A DNA stretch of 64,000 nucleotides from Paraburkholderia heleia NBRC 101817 (GCF_000739775.1 NZ_BBJH01000023.1:62001-126000); one strand, 5' to 3'. Shown: positions 1 through 8,196, counted from the stretch's first letter. A program made the numbers and translations. The notes: generated by a model from the sequence alone, not told the origin.

Positions 1-599
1 TCGGCGAGGCCGAGCGCAAGCTTGAGCGGGTCGAGATGGCCCCCCTCGGGATCGTAGAGCGCCGCGCGATAGCGGTGGCTGCCGATCCACTCCGCCATCT
101 CAGGCCCGGCAATCAGGCGCAGGCGTTCGTAGCCCCACTTCTGCGCGGCCTCGTCGCGCGCGGCTTCGAGCATGGCGACGCGCGAGCGCCGCACCGCCGC
201 CCACAGGCTGCCAGGCCGGTAGTCGACGTCGAAGCCGTGCCGCGCGGGCAACTCGCGCACTTCGGCGGCGGCCCAGCGCATGCTGTCCCACAGCGCCCTC
301 GCGCCCTCCAGACCCAGCGCCTGTTCGAATGGGAGCATGTCGCACGACCAGCCGGGCAGCGCCTGACCGCCATTGCGACCCGAGGCCGCCCACGCCACGC
401 GGCTCGCCTCGACGACCGCGACGCGCCGGCCGGCCAGCGCAAGCCGCAGCGCCGTGTGCAGGCCGCTGAAGCCCGCGCCCACGACCAGCACGTCGGCGTC
501 GCAATCGCCCGCCAGCGCCGGACGCTCGGGCAGCGCCCGGCTCTGGGCATAGCGACATGCGTAATAGCTTTCGATATGACGAGTCGATTCGGTGAACAT
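1..599 (-). CDS. FAD-dependent amine oxidoreductase, PuuB-like (partial, C-terminus outside window)
   Basis: The reverse strand reads an uninterrupted protein from an ATG at 599 to the window edge, about 199 residues. It starts MFTESTRHIESYYA and has the dinucleotide-binding stretch DVLVVGAGFSGLHTALRLA followed by ASGRNGGQ, the FAD-binding signature of the DadA/PuuB glycine-oxidase-type family. A later GGHLDPLKLALGLA matches the substrate/FAD region of gamma-glutamylputrescine oxidase. These enzymes oxidise an amine using FAD and release H2O2, as in putrescine catabolism. The exact substrate is inferred and other amines or amino acids are possible. The gene is downstream of nhaA on the same strand, but an AT-rich palindrome in the gap suggests it has its own control. 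Confidence 0.8.
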   Translation of the reverse strand, partial: MFTESTRHIESYYACRYAQSRALPERPALAGDCDADVLVVGAGFSGLHTALRLALAGRRVAVVEASRVAWAASGRNGGQALPGWSCDMLPFEQALGLEGARALWDSMRWAAAEVRELPARHGFDVDYRPGSLWAAVRRSRVAMLEAARDEAAQKWGYERLRLIAGPEMAEWIGSHRYRAALYDPEGGHLDPLKLALGLA

Positions 600-616
600 G
601 AATGAAACGTCCGTGA

Positions 617-646
617 AATTTTTCATGTTAAATTTCATGAAAAATT
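617..646. promoter_or_regulatory. AT-rich 11-bp inverted repeat, candidate operator
   Basis: AATTTTTCATG at 617-627 is repeated inverted at 636-646 with an 8-base spacer. It sits 18-47 bp before the start codon of the PuuB-like gene. The low GC content and symmetry suit a dimeric repressor site. It has no GC stem plus T-tract, so a terminator role for nhaA is less likely. Confidence 0.45.
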
Positions 647-658
647 AGCACGGCAATT

Positions 659-2029
659 TCATGTGCGCAAATCGGCATGTTCCCGGCGGCTCTGCCAGGC
701 GCAATACAGTCCCCACCCGAGTCCGGCGCACCCTGCAACGAGTGAGCCCATCAGTACGCCGAGCTTCGCCGCATCCAGTGTGCGCTGCTCCGGGAACGCG
801 AGCGACGCAATGAAGATGGACATCGTGAAGCCGATGCCTGCCAGCAACGCAACAAGGCTGACACCACGCCAGGACATCCCGGTAGGCAAACGGCAAAGCC
901 TCAGCTTGACCAGACTCCAGCTGGTCAGAAAAACGCCAAGCGGCTTGCCGATCACGAGTGCCAGTGCGACTCCGAATATGACGCCAGACGTGTCGCGGCC
1001 AGTAAAATCCGATCCGTCGAGCGATACTCCCGCATTGGCAAGCGCAAAAAGCGGCATGATGCCGTACGCAACCCACGGATGAAGCGCCCACTGCACTCTC
1101 ACGACTGGCGGGAGAAGATCTCGTTGTGCAACACGCAGGGTTTGCAGCGGCCCCTCCAGCCGGTCGAACGCCTGGGTATTCGTGACATCCGCTTCTTTTA
1201 CGTGATATGCCACCTCTGAAAGCTCGACCAGTACGCGTTCATGTCCGCGAGATGCCACGACCGGTGTCATCAGCCCGAGCACGACACCCGCAAGCGTCGG
1301 GTGTACCCCGCTGATGAACAACCCTGTCCAGATGACGGCGCCCGGAAGGATATAGGCCGTCGCTCTGCCGATATCAAGCCGCCGCATGACGGCAACGGCA
1401 ACAATGCCCGCTCCTGCAAGCGCGAATCCGCTGTAGTCGAGTTGTGCGGAATAGAACACAGCGATGATCAATACCGCAATGATGTCGTCGACAATCGCAA
1501 GCGTCAGCAGGAAAACGCGAACGTTGCCCGGTATCGATCGCCCGAGCAGCGCAAGCACACCGACCGCGAATGCGATGTCGGTCGCAGTCGGCACAGCCCA
1601 TCCGTGAGCCATACCCGAACTGCGGTTTACAGCAAGATAGACGAATGCAGGCACTGTCACGCCGCCCACCGCCGCGGCCAGGGGCAATGCGGCCTGCCTG
1701 AAATCGCTCAACGAACCGGCGTGGATTTCCCTGCGGATTTCCATACCCACAACCAGAAAAAAGATGGTCATCAACGCATCGTTGATCCAGAAATGCACCG
1801 GTTGAGAGAAAAGGAATCCGGCCGCGCCGATTGTTAGCGGCGACTCGAAGAATTCACGATAGCTATGCGCCAGCGGCGAATTTGCCCAGATGAGCGCCAT
1901 TGCCGCAGCGACGAGCAGGATGATGCCACTCGCCGCTTCGACGTGAAGAAAGTGTTCGAGCGCAGTAAAGGCTCTCTTTGCGATATGCCGTGGCCGGGCG
2001 AGCGGGCGTGAGAAGTCGTTGAGTCGCAT
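659..2029 (-). CDS. nhaA: Na+/H+ antiporter NhaA
   Basis: The 456-residue protein is a NhaA-type inner-membrane antiporter that expels Na+ or Li+ in exchange for protons. It has the family's hydrophobic helices, the motif VVGMEIRREI near residues 94-102, PTATDIAFAVG near 147-157 and the paired aspartates AIVDD (Asp181/Asp182), which correspond to the ion-binding Asp163/Asp164 of E. coli NhaA. It is longer than the E. coli protein (388 residues), with extra residues at both ends. The ATG at 2029 has an AGGA about 11 nt upstream, inside a structured leader. The neighbouring upstream gene encodes an exported cupredoxin. Confidence 0.95.
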   Translation of the reverse strand: MRLNDFSRPLARPRHIAKRAFTALEHFLHVEAASGIILLVAAAMALIWANSPLAHSYREFFESPLTIGAAGFLFSQPVHFWINDALMTIFFLVVGMEIRREIHAGSLSDFRQAALPLAAAVGGVTVPAFVYLAVNRSSGMAHGWAVPTATDIAFAVGVLALLGRSIPGNVRVFLLTLAIVDDIIAVLIIAVFYSAQLDYSGFALAGAGIVAVAVMRRLDIGRATAYILPGAVIWTGLFISGVHPTLAGVVLGLMTPVVASRGHERVLVELSEVAYHVKEADVTNTQAFDRLEGPLQTLRVAQRDLLPPVVRVQWALHPWVAYGIMPLFALANAGVSLDGSDFTGRDTSGVIFGVALALVIGKPLGVFLTSWSLVKLRLCRLPTGMSWRGVSLVALLAGIGFTMSIFIASLAFPEQRTLDAAKLGVLMGSLVAGCAGLGWGLYCAWQSRREHADLRT

Positions 2030-2030
2030 G

Positions 2031-2101
2031 GGCGTGTCAGATCCTGCGTGGCGGCCCGACCAGCGCGATAAACCTGTCCCGCTGCGTCATGCAGCTAACA
2101 C
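2031..2101 (-). promoter_or_regulatory. Structured nhaA leader, candidate Li+/Na+-type riboswitch
   Basis: The nhaA leader can fold into a junction. A closing stem pairs GTGTTAG (2095-2101, read on the reverse strand) with CTGACAC (2034-2040). A GCTGC/GCAGC hairpin follows at 2081-2095. A third arm pairs GACAG with CTGGTC. The closing stem ends three bases before the ATG and lies beside the AGGA ribosome site. Established knowledge: the nhaA-I and nhaA-II RNA motifs upstream of nhaA are lithium-sensing riboswitches. Membership of one of those classes is inferred and needs a covariance-model search. Confidence 0.45.
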
Positions 2102-2137
2102 CCTTGCGATATTTTACACAATGCTTCCCGTACGCTT

Positions 2138-2185
2138 GTTCTCGCGCTTGCCCTCGCTGCGTGGCGCGAGGGCAAGCGCGAGAAC
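2138..2185. repeat. Perfect 20-bp inverted repeat with 8-base loop
   Basis: Arms 2138-2157 and 2166-2185 are exactly complementary and enclose TGCGTGGC. The hairpin lies between the cupredoxin stop and the nhaA leader. It has no T-tract on either strand. It may end cupredoxin transcription or insulate the nhaA leader, or be a dispersed repeat. Confidence 0.6.
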
Positions 2186-2299
2186 TGCAGCAAGAACTTC
2201 CCGGGATCGATCGGGCCATTCATTCCGTCGGCGCGCGCTCTCGATCGGAGCATCGACGGTGAAACATGGGACAGAGCGCAGGCACGTTGCCCAACGCGA

Positions 2300-2749
2300 T
2301 CATTTTGTCGAACTGACGATTAATGTGGCACGCATTGCATCGCGAAAGTGTCCCGGTTCGTTACAGAATGCGATATATCGGCCAGGCTCGAGTACAAGGC
2401 GTGTCGTGACGGTCTCGCGAGGGTTGAGGTCCTCCACGCCCTGCAGTTTGCTCAGGCGATCCTCGTTGACCTGTTGTGTCTTCTGATCGTACGGTAGTGC
2501 GTTGCCGTCTTTGGACCACGGCAAGATCAGGAATTCGTGCTTCAAGGTACGCGAGTCATTCGTGATCGTAAATTCAACCGGCCCTGCCGGCACGGTCGAC
2601 GGCACGAGGGTCAACGACATCCCGGCCCCGGCCTTCCCGCCGTCTGAAAGGTGAACCGTTACCGCGGTCGGTTCGACTGGCAGCGCAGAGGGCGCAACAG
2701 CGAAAAGACCTGCAGTTACCAATGCCTGAAACACGTTCCTTTTGAGCAT
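2300..2749 (-). CDS. Exported cupredoxin-like copper protein
   Basis: The 149-residue protein has a signal peptide (basic MLKR start, hydrophobic core to about residue 22). Its C-terminal half is a cupredoxin fold with a likely type-1 copper site: His71 in LKHEF, then Cys129, His134 and Met139 in a CNEPGHFRDAM loop. This His-Cys-His-Met set is typical of plastocyanin/azurin-like electron carriers and of copper-handling periplasmic proteins. A GGAGGC ribosome site precedes the ATG at 2749. The redox partner is unknown. It lies upstream of nhaA on the same strand but is separated by a long hairpin. Confidence 0.8.
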   Translation of the reverse strand: MLKRNVFQALVTAGLFAVAPSALPVEPTAVTVHLSDGGKAGAGMSLTLVPSTVPAGPVEFTITNDSRTLKHEFLILPWSKDGNALPYDQKTQQVNEDRLSKLQGVEDLNPRETVTTRLVLEPGRYIAFCNEPGHFRDAMRATLIVSSTK

Positions 2750-2944
2750 GGAAAGCCTCCTGTCCGATAGCGATTTCCCATCGATCCACGTGACTGTGCA
2801 TTGGAGCGCCGCCGATCATTCCGGTCAGCGGTTTTCGGTTGTGCCATACACTGCGTGATCGACCCTCAGGTCCCCCTACCCAATGTGCGACGTTTGAGCA
2901 GCTGGCTCCACGAGGTATTCGAAAGTCAATGTACCGCTGTCTGG

Positions 2945-2960
2945 CTTAAGGCTGGCTTAT
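2945..2960 (+). promoter_or_regulatory. PmrA/QseB-type box CTTAA-N6-CTTAT
   Basis: CTTAA GGCTGG CTTAT is a direct repeat with 11-bp periodicity, matching the YTTAA-N6-YTTAA pattern bound by PmrA/QseB-type response regulators. It lies 143 bp before the DUF4148 start. The same pattern recurs at 3008, 13384 and 16419, close to a QseB/QseC-like pair. Confidence 0.5.
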
Positions 2961-3007
2961 GGTTGTGGCATCGATCACCTCGTACCGGCGGCGGGTTCTC
3001 GCCCGCC

Positions 3008-3023
3008 GTTAACCGTGCCTTAA
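3008..3023 (+). promoter_or_regulatory. Second PmrA/QseB-type box GTTAA-N6-CTTAA
   Basis: GTTAA CCGTGC CTTAA lies 80 bp before the DUF4148 start at 3103, a plausible -35 region position for a PhoB/OmpR-type activator. Confidence 0.5.
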
Positions 3024-3026
3024 GTC

Positions 3027-3043
3027 TGCAGTTTCAAACTGCA
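3027..3043. promoter_or_regulatory. 17-bp palindrome, candidate operator
   Basis: TGCAGTTTCAAACTGCA is a perfect 8-bp inverted repeat around one central base. It lies immediately after the TTAA box and 60 bp before the start of the DUF4148 gene, so it could overlap the promoter. Confidence 0.4.
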
Positions 3044-3102
3044 ATTGCTGGAAGACCGAAATGCCAGCACACCCCGAAGGGCCAACCACGGAGGGACTTC
3101 TC

Positions 3103-3417
3103 ATGAATACCATCATCAAGGCGCTTGCCCTGTCGCTTGCAATCGCCGCCCCAGCGATTTCGTTTGCAGAGTCAACCAGTGATCCGGTAACCCGCGCGCA
3201 GGTTGAGGGACAACTGGTTCAGCTCGACCAGGCCGGCTACAAGCCAAGCAACACGAAATATCCTGCGGATATCCAGGCTGCCGAGGCCCGCGTGGCTGCG
3301 CGGGGCGCGATGGCGTCGAAGGCTGACAGCAGTTATGGCGGCACCGCAACGAGCACGTCGCAATCCGGTGACCACGTCTCGCATCACGCGTGGAATGCGG
3401 AGTACGGCCATCACTGA
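3103..3417 (+). CDS. Exported DUF4148 protein
   Basis: This is a small exported protein of 104 residues with a clear signal peptide (MNTIIKALALSLAIAAPAISFA). The mature part has the DUF4148 signature: TRAQVEGQLVQLDQAGYKPS, then YPADIQAAEARVAA, and a low-complexity tail ending in histidines. The family is common in Burkholderiaceae and has no known biochemical role. The chosen ATG at 3103 has GGAGGG seven bases upstream; an earlier in-frame ATG at 3061 lacks a signal sequence in the right place. Upstream TTAA boxes suggest control by the QseB-like regulator at 14195. Confidence 0.85.
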   Translation: MNTIIKALALSLAIAAPAISFAESTSDPVTRAQVEGQLVQLDQAGYKPSNTKYPADIQAAEARVAARGAMASKADSSYGGTATSTSQSGDHVSHHAWNAEYGHH

Positions 3418-3536
3418 GGACAACCAGAACAGTGCAGCAGGATGTGGACCGGTCTCGTAGAAACGACGCGCCGATGGGCAACGTCCTGCAGCAAGGGTTG
3501 CCGGGCAACGAGTTCGGCGCGGACCTGGCATGACGG

Positions 3537-5279
3537 TCAGCCGGCTTCCCTCGCCCCGCACACAGCGGGTTCGAGGCCCTCGTCCAGCACGAGGATCCTG
3601 TCGAACTGACCCGTGAGGCCCGCTAGCTTGTGTGTAATGAGAACGACGCTGCGCCCCGCCATCAGTTTGACGACAGCGCTCATCAAGGCCTGCTCGGTTA
3701 CGGTATCCAGCCCCTCTGTCGGCTCGTCCAGCACGAGGATCGGGGCGTCACGCAGCAGCGCTCGGGCGATGGCGAGCCGCCGTGCCTGGCCACCCGACAG
3801 CCGCGTGCCGGCTTCCCCGACCTGCGTGTCATAGCCCTGTGGCAGCGTGCCGATGAACTCGTGCAGTTGCGCGTCACGGCATGCCGCTTCCAGGCTCGCC
3901 TGATCGGCATCCGGGCGTGCGATCAGCAGATTCGCCCGGATCGTGTCATTGAAGAGATACGTGTCCTGAGAAACGACGGCAATACGGTCGCGCACCGCTT
4001 CGGCAGCGCAATCGCGCAAATCAAGCCCGCCCAGTTCGATGCATCCGGTCGAATAGTCCCGGAAACGAAGCAGCAATTGCACGAGGGTGCTCTTGCCTGC
4101 GCCGCTCGCGCCAACGATTGCAACACGGTGGCCAGCCGGAAGTTCGAATGAGAGATTACGCAGAACCCACGGAAGTTCATCGCCGTACCGGAAGCTCAAG
4201 TCGCGCACCACTAAATCGTTGCCCGTTGCTAGCGCGACGGGCTCCGCACGATCCTGCACCGCCGGCGTCGCGTCCGCGAGTTCGAAGATCCGGCGGGCGG
4301 CGGCGAGGCTTTCGCCTAAAAGCTGGAGCGCCGGGGAAATCGGCATGACCGCTTCGAAACTGGCGAGCACGAGAAACGCGAGCATGGCGACGTCCGCGGG
4401 CGCCAGAGAAGAGGACAGCATCCGCGGTATGGCCAGCAGCAGCGCGCACCACGTCGCTGCCGAAACGCAGACGGCGAGCATCCCCTCCGAGAACCCTTTG
4501 GCACGGCTGAGCTTCGCCTGGTGCCCGACTAACCGCGCGGAAAGCCGATCAACCTTTTGGGCGTACGCGGACGCTGCGCCATAGACCTGTAGCTCGCCGA
4601 GTCCCTGCAGGCTGTCGACGATAACCTCCTGCAATTCGGCGCGCAAAACGACGCTGGCACGGGCTGGTTCGCGTGTCGTGGCGAAGCCGATGGCCGGCAA
4701 TGCAATTCCCGCCAGCAGCAAAAACAGCAAGGTGACTGCCGCAACCGGCACACTGAATGCGGAGAGGACCGCGACGATCGCTAGCGTCCCGACGCCCCCC
4801 GTCACCAGGGGGACAATGGCACGAAGATAGAGGTTGCTGAGACTGTCGATATCGGACTGAATGCGCGTCGCCAGGTCAGCGCCGCGCAGGCGCTCGAGAC
4901 CCGCCGGTGCAAGCGGCTCGATGCGGCCGTAGAGCCACACGCGCAAGCGCGCGAGCAGCCGTAGCGTGGCTTCGTGCGTCACGACACGCTCGAGGTAACG
5001 CCCCCCTGTCCGGATGATCGCGCAGGCGCGGATTAGCGCAGCCGGAGTGAAGTAATCGAATGCAAGATGGGTCACGCCGGCCAGCGCCATCGATGCAATG
5101 AACCAGCCAGCAACCGCCATCAGTGCGACGTTGGCGAGTACTGTCCCGAGCGACAACGCGGCGCCGGCTGCCATCCACCACCAGTAAGGGCGAAGCAGTG
5201 CGATGAGGCGCAGGAGATCGGCACGCATGGCAGCGCGATCGTGCGGCGCAGGCGCGGCGGTACGGGCAGACGATTTCAT
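3537..5279 (-). CDS. cydC: Thiol-reductant ABC exporter, CydC subunit
   Basis: The 580-residue protein has six membrane helices in its first ~310 residues and an ATP-binding domain with Walker A GASGAGKST, signature LSGGQARRLA and Walker B LVLDEP. It matches CydC, which pairs with CydD to export cysteine and glutathione to the periplasm. This activity is needed to assemble cytochrome bd and c-type haemoproteins. Its start overlaps the cydD stop by 4 bp, so the two are translationally coupled. The cydAB operon lies about 1.4 kb away on the same strand, which supports the assignment. Confidence 0.93.
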   Translation of the reverse strand: MKSSARTAAPAPHDRAAMRADLLRLIALLRPYWWWMAAGAALSLGTVLANVALMAVAGWFIASMALAGVTHLAFDYFTPAALIRACAIIRTGGRYLERVVTHEATLRLLARLRVWLYGRIEPLAPAGLERLRGADLATRIQSDIDSLSNLYLRAIVPLVTGGVGTLAIVAVLSAFSVPVAAVTLLFLLLAGIALPAIGFATTREPARASVVLRAELQEVIVDSLQGLGELQVYGAASAYAQKVDRLSARLVGHQAKLSRAKGFSEGMLAVCVSAATWCALLLAIPRMLSSSLAPADVAMLAFLVLASFEAVMPISPALQLLGESLAAARRIFELADATPAVQDRAEPVALATGNDLVVRDLSFRYGDELPWVLRNLSFELPAGHRVAIVGASGAGKSTLVQLLLRFRDYSTGCIELGGLDLRDCAAEAVRDRIAVVSQDTYLFNDTIRANLLIARPDADQASLEAACRDAQLHEFIGTLPQGYDTQVGEAGTRLSGGQARRLAIARALLRDAPILVLDEPTEGLDTVTEQALMSAVVKLMAGRSVVLITHKLAGLTGQFDRILVLDEGLEPAVCGAREAG

Positions 5280-7054
5280 GCATGGACCTCCGCGCGCGAC
5301 TCCTGGCCAGCAGCTTCGGCCTCGATAAGCCGCCGGTAGACACCGTCCTCAACCGCAAGCTGTGCATGCGTTCCCGATTGCACGGCCTTGCCGTTATCCA
5401 TGACAACGATCGTGTCGGCAAGCGCCGCTGTTGCAAGCCGGTGCGCGACCAGCACGACTGTCCGGCCGCGGGCGAGGCGCCGCAGCGCATTGTGAAGGCT
5501 CGCCTGGGTGCGAACGTCCAGGCTTGCTGTGGGTTCATCGAGCAGGAGCACGGGTGCATCCTTCAGAAATGCGCGGGCCAGGGCGAGTCGCTGAATCTGT
5601 CCGCCTGACAGCCCCACCCCGCGCTCACCGAGGCGCGTGTCGTAACCGTGCGGCAGCGACTGAATGAACTCGTCGGCGCCCGCGTCTAACGCGGCCGCAC
5701 GCAGGGCGTCGAAGTCCGCGTCTGGCCGGGCAATCAGGAGATTGTCCCGTACCGTGCCCGCAAACACATGCGCTCGTTGCGGCACCCACGCGACGCGCGC
5801 GCGCCAGTCGTCGAGATCTGTCTCGTCCAGCAACTGCCCGTTAACAGAAATGGTTCCGGCGGCAGCGGTCGCGAAGCCCAGCAGCAGGCTCAGCACCGTG
5901 CTCTTGCCCGCGCCGCTGGGGCCGACCAGTGCCGTGATGCGCCCCGCTTCGGCGACGAACTGCAGGCCATCGAGTGCGACGCGCCCAGGCGACCAGGAGT
6001 GGGAAACATTATCGAAGCGGATCAGGTAGCCGTTCGCGGCAGGCAGCGGCAGCCGCGCACCAGCGTTTGCCGGTTCGGGCAGCTCGAGTATTTCCATGAT
6101 GCGCTCCGCGGCCGCGATCGCGTCGAGCCGCTCGTGATACCGGCTGCCCAGCGTGCGCAGCGGCAAGTAGAACTCGGGCGCCAGCAGCAAGACAAATAAA
6201 CCGCGCAAAAGCGGAATTTTCCCGTAAAGAAGATGAAAGCCGATCAGCACCGCGACGACCGCGATGCCCAGCGTCGCGAGGAACTCCAGCACGACCGAAG
6301 AAAGAAAGGCGACCCTGAGCACCTTCATGGTGCTCGCGCGATAAGTCTCGGACAGCCGCGCGATGACGGCAGCCTCACGCCGGCCTGCATTGAACAGCTT
6401 CAGCGTCGTGATGCCTTGAAGCGAATCGAGGAATCGTGCTCCCAGTCGCGCGAGCAGTTTCCACTGGCGCTGGTTCGCTTCGGCGGCGGCCTTGCCGAGC
6501 AGGATCATGAACAGCGGGATCAGCGGCGCCGTGACCAGCAGGACGAGCCCGGAGGTCCAGTCCACCGGAAACACGACCATCAGGATGGCGAACGGTAACA
6601 GGACCGTCAGCGCGCGTGCGGGCAACCATCTCGCATAGTAGCCCTCGAGCGCTTCCACACCCTGGACGAGATGGGTCGCGAGGGCCCCGCTCGCCTCGCC
6701 GCGCAGCCACGTCGGCCCGAGTGCCTGCAACTTGCGCAGCAGCTCGCCGCGCAGCGCCTGCCGCATGCAGGCAGCACCGGCAAATGCCGTGCGCTCTGCC
6801 AGCCGGACCAGGACGAAGCGCAGGCCCATCACCGGCAGCATGAGCGCAAGGACCGGCCATATCCGGTCGAGCCCCGCCCGGTCCATCACCACGGCGCTCA
6901 GGACAGCGGCGAGCAACGCTGCCTGCACCATCACCAGCAGACCCGATCCCATGCCGAGTGCCACAGTTCGGCCCACGCCCGCGCGAATGGCGCCCGCGCG
7001 CCGGGCCAGCCAGCGATCGACGATTTTTCCTGGTGATACGTCTGGGTAAGACAT
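5276..7054 (-). CDS. cydD: Thiol-reductant ABC exporter, CydD subunit
   Basis: The 592-residue half-transporter is the CydD partner of the heterodimeric thiol exporter. It has an N-terminal transmembrane domain (to about residue 320) and an ATPase with Walker A GPSGAGKST, signature LSGGQIQRLA and Walker B LLLDEPTAS. It is the first gene of a two-gene cydDC operon and overlaps cydC by 4 bp. Divergently upstream is a CydX-like small protein (7164), so the intergenic region may coordinate oxidase assembly. Confidence 0.93.
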   Translation of the reverse strand: MSYPDVSPGKIVDRWLARRAGAIRAGVGRTVALGMGSGLLVMVQAALLAAVLSAVVMDRAGLDRIWPVLALMLPVMGLRFVLVRLAERTAFAGAACMRQALRGELLRKLQALGPTWLRGEASGALATHLVQGVEALEGYYARWLPARALTVLLPFAILMVVFPVDWTSGLVLLVTAPLIPLFMILLGKAAAEANQRQWKLLARLGARFLDSLQGITTLKLFNAGRREAAVIARLSETYRASTMKVLRVAFLSSVVLEFLATLGIAVVAVLIGFHLLYGKIPLLRGLFVLLLAPEFYLPLRTLGSRYHERLDAIAAAERIMEILELPEPANAGARLPLPAANGYLIRFDNVSHSWSPGRVALDGLQFVAEAGRITALVGPSGAGKSTVLSLLLGFATAAAGTISVNGQLLDETDLDDWRARVAWVPQRAHVFAGTVRDNLLIARPDADFDALRAAALDAGADEFIQSLPHGYDTRLGERGVGLSGGQIQRLALARAFLKDAPVLLLDEPTASLDVRTQASLHNALRRLARGRTVVLVAHRLATAALADTIVVMDNGKAVQSGTHAQLAVEDGVYRRLIEAEAAGQESRAEVHA

Positions 7055-7163
7055 CGATGATTACCTGGTAGATACAGCGGCGCCTATAATCTTTCCGGAG
7101 ATAGCGCGAATGCGGCGGCGCGCCACCATCGCCCTTATCGATACACGACAACGCGGAGACACG

Positions 7164-7352
7164 ATGAAAACCGTTCTACAGTTCATATTGTTCCTTGCGA
7201 TCGCGATTGCCGCCATAGCGGTAGGTGTCATCGTCGGCAACTACGGTCTCTGGTATTTTTCGTGGCTGATCGGCACGGCGTTGATCGTGCTGTTTGCGAC
7301 AGCCGGAGGGGTACTTTTCGACACGCAACAGGAACAGCATGAAATAACCTGA
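7164..7352 (+). CDS. CydX-like small membrane protein with extra N-terminal helix (copy 1)
   Basis: This 62-residue protein has two predicted membrane helices. The second contains WYFSWLIGTALIVLF, which closely resembles the start of E. coli CydX (WYFAWILGT), the small stabilising subunit of cytochrome bd-I. CydX itself is about 37 residues with one helix, so this protein looks like CydX with an added N-terminal helix. About two thirds of its residues match the protein at 8273, next to cydB. The ATG at 7164 has GGAGA upstream; an earlier ATG at 7110 would add a basic, non-conserved tail. It is divergent from cydDC and convergent with the UbiV-like gene. Confidence 0.75.
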   Translation: MKTVLQFILFLAIAIAAIAVGVIVGNYGLWYFSWLIGTALIVLFATAGGVLFDTQQEQHEIT

Positions 7353-7383
7353 TGCCGGCACGGACTCGCCGCGTGAGGCGTGA

Positions 7384-8196
7384 TCACTCGATTAAACCGG
7401 GGGGCACACGCATGCGGCCACGCCGTAGCGAAGCGGCGTACGTTGCGAATGCGTCCCGCGCGTCGACTTCCCCTCGCAACAGGTCTGCCAGTGTCTGAGA
7501 CAGGCCCACGGTGCCGGCCGCTCTCGGCGTCAAACGCAGAATTGCTACGCCCAATGCCCGTAACGTGTCCAGATCTGACGCCCAGTCCGGCACGAGGTGC
7601 GCCGACGACGCGTCGCGATCGCAACCCGGCATCGCGTGCCGTGCCCACCCTTCGTAGCTGCAGCTTTCGACGCGACAGTTCCAGCGCGAAAACGGTCGCG
7701 GCGAGAGCACCGGCAATTCGATTTCGCAGTCGGCGTTCCCGTCGCCTGCATGCGCAAGATTCTGGATGACCTCGCCCTTGCATACCGCCGGCAACACCCA
7801 GCGCCGCGCCCCCAGATCAAGCAGCCGTTTCAGGTCGGCTCCGCCCGTACAAGGCACGCCCGCGCCGATCACCAGCGGCACCTTTCCGGCAAGCAGTCGC
7901 AACGTCCACGCGTCGCCAACTTCGACCGGCAGGTCTGTGTCCTCGATCCACGTGTGAACGCAGTCGGCATCCCGGTTGGCCGAACCGGCGTGCACGGAGA
8001 GCACGACCTCCTTGCCGCCCAACGCAAGCTCGTGCGCAAGGGCAAGACAGTCTCTCTCCTGCAAGCCGGCGAGCGTGCCGTGAATCGCGACGCCGATGTA
8101 GACCACATCGACCGACGAAAGCGCGACGGTATCGTAGAACGCCATCGTTGCCGAGCGGCTCCAGCGCCCCACAAGCGCACCCAGGGAAATCTTCAT
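7384..8196 (-). CDS. U32-family UbiV-like protein
   Basis: The 270-residue protein resembles UbiV of the U32 'peptidase' family, which with UbiU hydroxylates ubiquinone precursors without O2. Shared features are the MKISLG start, DVVYIG near residue 30, GKEVVLS near 61, RRWVLPAVCKGEV near 131 and a C-terminal LRALGVAILRLTPRA. E. coli UbiV holds a 4Fe-4S cluster with Cys39, Cys176, Cys193 and Cys197. Here Cys174, Cys179 and Cys192 are candidates, but position 39 is histidine. The start at 8196 has GAGGA upstream; the longer frame from 8325 overlaps cydX. No ubiU partner is present in the window. A role in anaerobic quinone supply for the bd oxidase is inferred. Confidence 0.7.
   Translation of the reverse strand: MKISLGALVGRWSRSATMAFYDTVALSSVDVVYIGVAIHGTLAGLQERDCLALAHELALGGKEVVLSVHAGSANRDADCVHTWIEDTDLPVEVGDAWTLRLLAGKVPLVIGAGVPCTGGADLKRLLDLGARRWVLPAVCKGEVIQNLAHAGDGNADCEIELPVLSPRPFSRWNCRVESCSYEGWARHAMPGCDRDASSAHLVPDWASDLDTLRALGVAILRLTPRAAGTVGLSQTLADLLRGEVDARDAFATYAASLRRGRMRVPPGLIE

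Larger units (their letters stand above)
2750..3102. other. Intergenic region with response-regulator-type boxes
   Basis: This divergent gap between the cupredoxin gene and a DUF4148 gene has no convincing coding sequence. It holds two TTAA-type tandem boxes (2945-2960 and 3008-3023) and a 17-bp palindrome (3027-3043), listed separately. Confidence 0.6.

Noticed and set aside
36..605. Forward-strand ORF of 189 residues and two reverse-strand ORFs of about 150 residues opposite or beside the PuuB-like gene
   Set aside because: They are Arg/Ala-rich shadow frames. The true reverse-strand frame has clear FAD-binding motifs and runs off the window.
2037..2219. 60-residue reverse ORF spanning the 20-bp hairpin and nhaA leader
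   Set aside because: It runs through the hairpin and leader and has no ribosome site or family features.
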